Origin: Saccharofermentans sp.
GTDB lineage: Bacteria > Bacillota_A > Clostridia > Saccharofermentanales > Saccharofermentanaceae
Assembly (NCBI GenBank): GCA_024692105.1
Contig: JAILMZ010000022.1
Span: 1-13,886 of the forward strand
Direction of reading: 5' to 3'
Length of the DNA stretch: 13,886 nt
Shown here: one piece after another, positions 1 to 6,500 of the stretch
How positions within the stretch are numbered: position 1 is the stretch's first letter
How the letters are laid out: the number at the start of each line of letters is the position of its first letter
Position numbers and translations under genes: made by a program
The notes under the pieces: generated by a model
What the model was told of the DNA's origin: nothing
Database searches by the model: none
Seen by the model: the letters and a program-made list of their open reading frames with translations, nothing else

Positions 1-120
1 TTCAGCAGCAGCCTCTGTGATGCCCTGAACGATCTCCATGTTGTTTACGTTGAAAGCACCGATAGCGTAACCGCCGTCATAAGCCTTCTTGAACATTTCG
101 GTAGAAGTAACTAATGCCAT
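1..120 (-). CDS. fba: Class II fructose-1,6-bisphosphate aldolase, N-terminal part (cut by window edge)
   Basis: Only the first 40 codons are present; the gene runs off the left edge. The translation begins MALVTSTEMFKKAYDGGYAI and continues with GAFNVNNMEIVQGITEAA. This is the characteristic N-terminus of class II (zinc-dependent) fructose-bisphosphate aldolase, in which the GAFNVNN segment follows the first helix. The enzyme interconverts fructose 1,6-bisphosphate with dihydroxyacetone phosphate and glyceraldehyde 3-phosphate in cytosolic glycolysis and gluconeogenesis. The ATG at 118-120 is preceded on the minus strand by GAAGGAG about 9 bases upstream, a strong ribosome site that fixes the start. 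The metal-binding and catalytic residues lie outside the window. The call rests on recognising the N-terminal signature; the family is very likely and the symbol follows from it. Confidence 0.93.
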   Translation of the reverse strand, partial: MALVTSTEMFKKAYDGGYAIGAFNVNNMEIVQGITEAAAE

Positions 121-143
121 AATTATGCACTCCTTCATTAAAT

Positions 144-172
144 ATTTGACGAAGGGACGGAGCCCTTCAAAT
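144..172 (-). promoter_or_regulatory. Stem-loop in the fba 5' leader
   Basis: GAAGGG (151-156) and CCCTTC (163-168) form a perfect 6-bp stem around a 6-base loop. The pairing extends through ATTT (144-147) with AAAT (169-172) across a 3-base bulge (148-150). The predicted transcription start is near 177, so this hairpin would sit at the extreme 5' end of the fba mRNA, well ahead of the ribosome site. 5'-terminal hairpins can stabilise messages of highly expressed glycolytic genes, and that is the simplest inference. No U-tract follows, so it is not a terminator. Confidence 0.55.
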
Positions 173-183
173 CGTCCGCAATA

Positions 184-212
184 ATAATATTATTTGGGTT
201 AGTCTAAGTCAA
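184..212 (-). promoter_or_regulatory. Predicted sigma-A-type promoter of fba
   Basis: On the minus strand a -35 box TTGACT (207-212) and a -10 box TATTAT (184-189) are separated by exactly 17 bases. Each box matches the vegetative consensus at 5 of 6 positions. Initiation would fall around 177, giving a leader of about 57 bases containing the hairpin at 144-172. This promoter lies between the fba start and the left direct repeat, so fba transcription does not depend on the inserted cassette. Confidence 0.7.
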
Positions 213-255
213 CCGCAGAAAAGGCAAAATTAAGGCTTTATTCACATTAGAATCC

Positions 256-300
256 CGTCAATCAAACTATCTTGAGAGGAGTCCCGAAAAGCTCGCCTTC
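256..300. repeat. Left direct repeat: remnant of the helicase gene 3' end
   Basis: This segment aligns without gaps to 3499-3543 at 42 of 45 bases, with the first 24 bases identical. Read on the minus strand through 301-303 it encodes HEGELFGTPLKIV and a TGA stop (262-264). The intact helicase gene ends HEGELSETPLKIV-stop at 3505. Upstream of the His codon the similarity ends and an in-frame stop soon follows, so this is not a gene. The differences are two amino-acid changes (S to F, E to G) and two synonymous changes, one of them the His codon at 301-303 just beyond the 45-base block. The match also covers six bases beyond the stop codon. It is best read as one arm of an integration or recombination duplication. 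Confidence 0.85.
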
Positions 301-347
301 ATGGCATGTCGTGTAAAAGTCTCAATTTAAGCGGGGAATCTCGAATA

Positions 348-377
348 ATGACCGATTTGTAATATAATCAATATAAT
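348..377 (+). promoter_or_regulatory. Possible promoter of the recQ-PRTase/dprA-like pair
   Basis: A perfect -10 hexamer TATAAT occurs at 372-377 with ATGACC (4 of 6 matches to TTGACA) at 348-353, 18 bases upstream. A second perfect TATAAT at 363-368 lacks a good -35. Either would give a very short leader before the ribosome site at 387-392. The AT-rich stretch makes chance matches likely, so the exact box is uncertain. Confidence 0.4.
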
Positions 378-398
378 TTACCACTCAGGAGGTTTGCT

Positions 399-2483
399 AT
401 GGATAAGACTGAATTGCGCAAAAGAGCAGAAGCGATACTGAAGAAAGCCTACAAACCGGATTCGGAGTTTTATGACGATCAATATGAGGCCATCGAATCC
501 GCGCTTACAAATAAGCGTACTTTGGTCGTACAAAAGACCGGCTGGGGAAAGTCACTGGTCTATTTCATGTCAGCCAAACTGCTCAAGGAGAACGGCGGAG
601 GTATGACTATCGTCATCAGCCCGCTTCTGGTCCTGATCGACAATCAGATAGATGCGGCTGCAAAGCTGGAACTCAAATGCGCAAAGCTAAACAGCACCGT
701 TACCGGCAACGAGCGTCAAGTTCTTTTGGAGCAGCTCAAGAACGGCGAGTGTGATGTGCTCTTTACCACTCCTGAAACTCTGTTTAAAAAAGATGTCAAG
801 GAAGTGCTTCCCAATATAAAGATTGGTCTTTTCGTAATTGATGAGTGCCATTGCATCTCTGAGTGGGGGCATCAATTCAGGCTTGATTATGGAAATCTCA
901 ACAAGATTATCTCCAAACTTCCGTCTAATGTATCAGTATTGGGAACTACGGCTACAGCCAACAACCGCGTCATAGAAGACCTGACGGATATCTTCGGCAG
1001 TGATGTTTATGTTTCGCGCGGCCCGCTTACACGCGAATCTTTACACATCGAAGTTCTTAAGATGGACAAAAAGGCCGAGAGATATGCCTGGATTGAGAAG
1101 AACATCAACAAACTTCCCGGCACGGGTATCATCTATTGCAGTACCCAGAAAGACTGTGAGTATCTTTCCGCATTCCTGACGGGGAAAGGAATCAAAGCTC
1201 TGCCTTACCACAGCGGACTCGACTCAAACGAAGTCATTCCTGAGACCGAGAAAGCTTTTATGAACAATGAGATCAAAGTGCTTGTTGCCACGATCAAGCT
1301 CGGCATGGGATATGACAAAAAAGACATTGGTTTTGTTATCCACTTCCAGTGTCCGGACTCTCTCGTGACCTATTATCAACAGATTGGCAGAGCCGGCAGG
1401 AGCGAGAACGCAGAGGCATATTGTTTCCTGCTGACCGGAAAAGAAGATTTCGATATACAAAAATACTTCCTCGAAAGTGCTTTTCCTACGCAAGAACAGG
1501 AAGCAACTGTCGTACAGGCGCTCGATAACGAGTCCGGCCTGTCAAAACCTGCTCTTACAAATAGAATCAACATATCCACACGTGCGCTCGAACGAGTTTT
1601 AATGTTCCTGCAAGATCAGGGAATCGTTTATTATGAAGAGGGCAGGTATTATCGTTCCGTAAAGAGTTATGAGTATCAGGGAGCATACTACGATGCTGTC
1701 AAAGAACAAAAACTCTCAGATCTCAACGCTATGAAAGATTATATAGATAATACCGACACATGTTTGAGCAAGTATGTAGTAAACGCACTTAATGATGATA
1801 CCGCTACTGACTGCGGCAAATGCGCAAACTGTCTCGGGCACAGTATCCTGGAAGGGGTCGAAGAACCGACTCAGGAAGATGTCGAGGCTGTTCAAGAGTA
1901 TCTCGGAAGCAACTACTATACTATCGATGCCAGGAAAAAGTGGCTGGACAAAGATAATCCGTTTGACGAGAATTCAGTGATCAGTTCGCCTAACGAGGCA
2001 GGGATTGCTCTGTCCAAGTATAACGATTCCGGTTATGGTGAGGTGGTTGCTTATGATAAGTATCATGCAGATGCGTTCAGGGATGCCCTTGTCGAGAAAG
2101 CCGCAAGCGTATTAACTCAGATAACCGCCAATGAAGGCTACACCATCATTACGAACATCCCTTCGGCACGTAATACCAAAGTCTCTGATTTTGCACAGAG
2201 ATTGGCTGCAAGGTTAGGCTGGATCTACAGTGAGCTGCTCGATGTAACAAGTGTTACCACTCAACAAAAGAAGATGGAGAACAGCTATCACCAATACAAA
2301 AACGCATCACAAAAGATCAAGTTCAAAGACGGCGCAACTGTTCCGGAGAATGCAAACATCATTCTGGTAGATGATCTTGTGGATTCAGGTTGGACACTGA
2401 CCGTCGCAGGAGCATTGCTTAAAAAGAATGGTGCCGGAAAAGTAATGCCCTTCTGTCTGGCAGACAGCAGCAATAAACAGTAG
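399..2483 (+). CDS. RecQ-family helicase fused to a ComF-like phosphoribosyltransferase domain
   Basis: The 694-residue protein begins with an SF2 RecQ-type helicase. Visible motifs are TGWGKS (Walker A, 47-52), the RecQ signature DECHCISEWGHQFR (148-161), TTATA (183-187), the motif V region around 294-306 and QQIGRAGR (327-334). A winged-helix-like stretch follows (about 378-420), then a zinc-type cluster with C455 and CGKCANC (472-478). There is no recognisable HRDC domain. Instead, residues about 545-690 resemble a type I phosphoribosyltransferase: ITNIPSARNTKVSDFAQRLA fits ComFC-like proteins, and ILVDDLVDSGWTL (655-667) is a PRPP-binding loop. Expected activity is ATP-driven 3'-5' DNA unwinding. 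The PRTase may bind a nucleotide or DNA rather than make nucleotides, as proposed for ComFC. AGGAGG (387-392) lies 6 bases before the ATG and fixes the start. A DprA-like gene follows 27 bases downstream. Family assignments are firm; the biological role is inferred. Confidence 0.9.
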   Translation: MDKTELRKRAEAILKKAYKPDSEFYDDQYEAIESALTNKRTLVVQKTGWGKSLVYFMSAKLLKENGGGMTIVISPLLVLIDNQIDAAAKLELKCAKLNSTVTGNERQVLLEQLKNGECDVLFTTPETLFKKDVKEVLPNIKIGLFVIDECHCISEWGHQFRLDYGNLNKIISKLPSNVSVLGTTATANNRVIEDLTDIFGSDVYVSRGPLTRESLHIEVLKMDKKAERYAWIEKNINKLPGTGIIYCSTQKDCEYLSAFLTGKGIKALPYHSGLDSNEVIPETEKAFMNNEIKVLVATIKLGMGYDKKDIGFVIHFQCPDSLVTYYQQIGRAGRSENAEAYCFLLTGKEDFDIQKYFLESAFPTQEQEATVVQALDNESGLSKPALTNRINISTRALERVLMFLQDQGIVYYEEGRYYRSVKSYEYQGAYYDAVKEQKLSDLNAMKDYIDNTDTCLSKYVVNALNDDTATDCGKCANCLGHSILEGVEEPTQEDVEAVQEYLGSNYYTIDARKKWLDKDNPFDENSVISSPNEAGIALSKYNDSGYGEVVAYDKYHADAFRDALVEKAASVLTQITANEGYTIITNIPSARNTKVSDFAQRLAARLGWIYSELLDVTSVTTQQKKMENSYHQYKNASQKIKFKDGATVPENANIILVDDLVDSGWTLTVAGALLKKNGAGKVMPFCLADSSNKQ

Positions 2484-2510
2484 TGATAAAAAACGAGCAT
2501 CAGATAAGTT

Positions 2511-3449
2511 ATGGATAACGAATACATTACTATACTTTGCAGTGAATTCAACGACTCATATTCTCCCCTGACAAGAGCTCAGTTCTGGGAACTCTATCAC
2601 AAATGCGGAGATTCAGTCGAAGGAATGATCAATAGCGGTGATGCCCGGGTCAATACACTCCTGGGGAGAAGCGGCTCTATAGCTTTTGCACTTGATAAAT
2701 TGAACAACATGGGGATACGGATCGTAACTTTCCTCGATGATGATTTTCCGCCGTTGCTGCGTTCAAAGCTGAAGGACTTCTGCCCGCCGCTCCTTTATGT
2801 CTGTGGAGACAGCAGTCTCCTGCAGTACAATTATGCAGGGTATGTCGGTTCGAGATCCATCGCAGATAAAGATGCCGCGTGGACAAAGATGATGGTTGAA
2901 AAGAATATTTCTGCAGGATTTGGAATTGTTTCCGGCGGTGCCAAGGGGATCGACAGCATTTCGATGGATCACGCTCTCGGACTTGGAGGAAAGGTCATAG
3001 CGTATCTTCCGGATAACATCAAAACCAAGATCACGGATAAAGACTACAGAAGGATGATCATCAATAAGCAGTTATTACTGTTAAGCCATGTGTCTCCTCT
3101 GGCAAAAAAGTCAAAAAACACCTTTGTGGCAGCAGCCATGGAAAGAAACAAGTTCATTTATGCCCAGTCATCCGCGACCGCCGTTGTCAGATCGGATCTT
3201 GAGAAAGGCGGAACATGGGCGGGCGCGACCGAAGCTCTGAAGCACAAGTGGTCCTATGTTTTCGTGTGGGACAACAAGAACTATCCCGGCAATCAACGCC
3301 TGATCGAATTGGGCGCATATCCGTTGGATGACAACGGCAAAAAGGCCGCAGGTGCTGCTACAGGAACCATTGCTGATTCGGCCACGGATAATCAGAATAA
3401 AACCGGTTCCAAGCAGATCAGCATATTCGATCTGACCGACCAGGAGTAA
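2511..3449 (+). CDS. DprA-like (SLOG/Smf fold) protein with a C-terminal clamp-binding-like motif
   Basis: The 312-residue protein matches the DprA/Smf fold. An N-terminal region includes DDDFPPLLRSKLKDFCPPLL (76-95), as ahead of the DprA Rossmann domain. Then come GSRSI (113-117), SGGAKGID (141-148), a DHAL segment (153-156), ERNKFIYAQS (211-220) in place of the canonical RNR motif, and GGTWAGATEA (233-242) in place of the SGS motif. DprA proteins bind single-stranded DNA and load RecA; SLOG proteins can also bind nucleotide ligands. The usual C-terminal winged helix is missing. A low-complexity linker (about 278-300) leads to QISIF (302-306) near the end, which closely fits the bacterial sliding-clamp-binding pentapeptide. 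An in-frame TAA at 2505-2507 excludes an earlier start, although the ribosome site is weak, so translation may be coupled to the helicase gene. This is probably not the housekeeping DprA of transformation, given its partner, linker and divergence. Confidence 0.88.
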   Translation: MDNEYITILCSEFNDSYSPLTRAQFWELYHKCGDSVEGMINSGDARVNTLLGRSGSIAFALDKLNNMGIRIVTFLDDDFPPLLRSKLKDFCPPLLYVCGDSSLLQYNYAGYVGSRSIADKDAAWTKMMVEKNISAGFGIVSGGAKGIDSISMDHALGLGGKVIAYLPDNIKTKITDKDYRRMIINKQLLLLSHVSPLAKKSKNTFVAAAMERNKFIYAQSSATAVVRSDLEKGGTWAGATEALKHKWSYVFVWDNKNYPGNQRLIELGAYPLDDNGKKAAGAATGTIADSATDNQNKTGSKQISIFDLTDQE

Positions 3450-3498
3450 TGAGTTTCCACTGTCAGTGTTTTACTTAAGAACTGTTATCTCACAAACG

Positions 3499-3543
3499 CG
3501 TCAATCAAACTATCTTGAGAGGTGTCTCGGAAAGCTCGCCTTC
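3499..3543. repeat. Right direct repeat, overlapping the 3' end of the large helicase gene
   Basis: This copy covers six bases beyond the helicase TGA stop (3505-3507) and about the last 12 codons. It matches 256-300 at 42 of 45 bases; mismatches are at 3523, 3527 and 3530. Its role as the functional gene end shows that the duplication lets the helicase keep an intact C-terminus next to the cassette. Confidence 0.85.
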
Positions 3544-6500
3544 GTGGACGGCATAATCGATGCCTGCGGTTGCCAGAAGAGACGCCCATCCGCCGGATGT
3601 CTTGAAACCCAAGGCATACGCAGTCTGCTTGACGAGTTCTTCCCTGGGCATGCCGTACTGGGTCTTGCAGACATAGATCGCGGCCCTTGCAGCCTCCTGA
3701 AGCGTGATGTCCTGGGCATCCCTCGGTTTCTCACCTTCAGCAGGCTGCCTGAAATGCTCCTGGATACCGTTCTCGTCCCCGGCCTGGCGCCAGAGGAATA
3801 TCTTCTTGGTCTCGGGGGTCGGTTGCAAAGCCAGATTCTGCGCGGTCTTATGGATCTTGGAATATTTGACCAGGTACTCGCAGCGCTCGATTATCTGCGG
3901 AGACTTGCGCTTGATGCCGAAAGCGTTGCAAAGACGGTCGACAAGCATGTCAAAGCTTATCGGGGCTTCCTGCTCGACTATCTCCAGCACGGCTTGGCTC
4001 AGCATCTGCGTATTCAGGGCATTCCTGAACTCCTCCGAGGTCATCTCGGAGAGCGCGCAGGGCCAGACCTGATAAGGCACCGGGGCATCCGCTATGGAAT
4101 CAGTCTTTTTTTTTACGTCTTCAGTCTCGGCTGTTTCTGCTGTCTCAGCGGGAACTGCAGGAACTTCATCTGCCGCAGGCTCTTCTGCCTGAGGCTCAGT
4201 CTCGTCAACTGCTTCTGCCTGCTCCTGGGCTATCTGATCGTTATAGTCCGTGACGGGGATTTCTTCCTCTGCAGTCTCAGCGGGTTCTGCAGGTGCCTCG
4301 GGCTCCGGCTGTTCCGGCTCCTTCTTTACATTCTCTATCGCATCTATGCACTCTGCAATAACGGCATCGGGATCTTCCCACCACTCGACGGACCATACTC
4401 TGACCACATTCCAGCCGAGTCCCTTGAGGACGGAAGGCTGCGATAACTCGCGTGATGTCGCTGTCGCATTGTCGGGCGCGGAACCGTCTATCAGGATGCC
4501 GAGGCAGTACTTGCCGGGTTCTTCCTTGGATACGACTCCGATGTCAACCTTGAAGCCGGACTTGCCGACTCCGCGCTTGGTCTCGTAGCCCTTCTCCTTA
4601 AGACGGGCGCAGATGTCTTCTGCCATGCCCGTGAACTGCGCGCTCCTGTCGATGAGAGGCGAGTTGCCTTCTCCTGCCGCGGAAGCCTGCAGATCAGCAT
4701 CCCAGGTCTCCTTGCCGGAAGCATACATGAGGAATCTCTTGAACGCCTTTACGCCGTCCGGAGTGGATTCATTAACTCTGAGCTGCTCGGGGTCTATAGA
4801 AGAGAACACTTTCATCTCGCAGCGGGAACGCGTTACGGCTACGTTCAGCCTTCGCCATCCGCCGTCTCTGTTCAGCGGTCCGAAATTCATCGACAGCTTG
4901 CCTTCGCTGTCAGGTCCGTATCCTACTGAGAACAATATCACGTCGCGCTCGTCGCCCTGGACGTTCTCCAGGTTCTTAATGAAGATAGGCTCTTCCCTGC
5001 CGAATGCCCATTTCTCGAAATCGGCATCCTTCCTGCACTCCTCGTCGATCTTGTCTTCGATGAGGCCCTGCTGCTGAATGTTGAAAGTAACGATGCCGTA
5101 AGTAAGTGCGGACTTCTCAGGATCCTTGCTGCACTTTACGAGTTCTTCGGTTACGAGCCTTGCCTCTTTCTCGTTGGTCCTGGACTTGCCGGAATCGAAC
5201 GAACCTTCGCACTTTACGTATGTCACGTGCGATGTCAGGTCGTCTGCGGACGGGAATGTATAGAGTTTGCTCTCATAGAACGATCTGTTCGAGAACGATA
5301 TCAGGCTCTCGTGGCGGCTTCTGTAATGCCAGAGCAGGTGCGTCTGCGGCATGCATACTGCAAGGCAGTCGTCCAGTATGCTCTCGAGGTCTTCCGTCTC
5401 GAAATTCTCATCGTCAAATACCTGCTCCCTGAAGAAAGCCGTCGGGGGCATCTGTTTCGGGTCACCTACGATAACGGCGTTCTTACCTCTTGCAAGCACA
5501 CCAACAGCCTTACACGTCGGCAGCTGGCTAGCCTCGTCGAAAACGACCAGGTCGAACATCGGTTCCTTGGAAGGAGCAATGAACTGCGCCGCGGACATCG
5601 GGCTCATGAGAACGCAAGGTGTGATCTTGAGGATGAGATCTTCTATGCCGGTCAGGAGCGATCTTATCGATACGCCTCTTCCCCTGCTCTTGATAGCGTG
5701 CTGTAGCGTGCCCAAGCCGGAAGATGCCGCACTGTCGATCGACAGGTCCGGAAGTTTGGACGCAATCTTGAGATATATCTCTTCTCTGGTTATCTTCTCA
5801 AAGTCGCCTGCGACCTTGGAAAGCTGCGCGACCTTCTCGTCGAATACCTTGCCCGAGAATCCCTTGAGCACGGTATTTGAATCTATGATCTTGCAGGTCA
5901 GGAGCTTGGACCAGGCCTTTCTGAATGCAGGGATAAGCTGATCTTCGCCCAAGCTGCCGTCCTCGAATGCCTTTACGACGCCTGCGATCTTGAGTTCGAC
6001 GCATCTGGCGGCGCAAGCGTTGAAGATAGTCTTTGATCGGATCGAACCCTCGTTCGCGCGGATCTCTGCTGTCATAGCCTTTACGGCGGATGTCGTGCCG
6101 CTGTCTGCAAGTGCATCTTCTTCCAGACCGAGTCTTGCCTTGACCGCATCGTATGCCTTTACATATTCATCTTTACTTGCAAGAAGTTCCGTCATTACGG
6201 GAGAAAGTTTGGGCGAAGATGCCTCAAAGCCGTAGCCTTCGTATTCGGTGCGGTATGAGCAGAGCAAATCTAACTGCGCGCCAAGGTCGTTTCGGTGCGA
6301 TCCGTTCTTGTCGTATGCCTTGATGCTGTCGTAGACCTTGCCTACCGCGCCGCTCCTGAACAGCGCCATCTTGGATTGTGCGGCAGCAAGTTCGCCTTTC
6401 TTGGCCACTCCGTCCAAAGCGAGGAACTCGGGCGCCCAGTCTTTAAGAATCGCGGCTCTGTCCTGTGTATACTTTGCGACAGTATCAGAGATCCTTCTTA

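Larger units (their letters stand above)
256..3543 (+). mobile_element. Candidate inserted two-gene cassette flanked by 45-bp direct repeats
   Basis: Two plus-strand genes (recQ-PRTase fusion and dprA-like) lie between direct repeats at 256-300 and 3499-3543, offset by 3243 bp. The repeats are the 3' end of the large helicase gene on the right. This is the pattern left by elements that enter the 3' end of a gene and regenerate that end. Without the cassette, the acyl-CoA ligase - ygjP - helicase operon would run directly toward fba in the same direction. No integrase, transposase or terminal inverted repeat is visible, so the mechanism is unknown and mobility is inferred from the repeat geometry alone. 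Hand-counted 60-bp samples are mixed: 19/60 GC at 781-840 and at 1741-1800, 28/60 at 2161-2220, 31/60 at 3121-3180, against 33/60 in the helicase at 6421-6480. Base composition is therefore only weak support. Confidence 0.55.

Noticed and set aside
256..303. Left repeat as the end of a real second helicase gene
   Set aside because: The matching frame has a stop shortly upstream of the His codon and no homology beyond about 14 codons.
301..398. Terminal inverted repeats at the cassette edges, as for a transposon
   Set aside because: Comparing 301-345 with the reverse complement of 3450-3498 gives only about 6 bases of shared sequence (GTAAAA), as expected by chance in AT-rich DNA.
3450..3498. 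CACTGTCAGTG as a terminator hairpin
   Set aside because: Full pairing would leave a one-base loop; the feasible stem is only 3 bp and no proper U-tract follows.
4121..4330. Repetitive DNA in the helicase linker as a tandem repeat or CRISPR-like array
   Set aside because: The similarity comes from Pro/Glu/Ala/Thr-rich coding sequence; units are irregular and there are no fixed repeats and spacers.
3466..4446. Long plus-strand open frame opposite the end of the helicase gene
   Set aside because: It lies antisense to the well-supported DUF4011/DUF3320 gene, its composition reflects the antisense of a Glu/Ala-rich linker, and no family is recognisable.
4613..5941. Several plus-strand frames of 100-200 codons within the helicase gene
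   Set aside because: They are antisense to conserved helicase motifs, lack ribosome sites and resemble no protein family.
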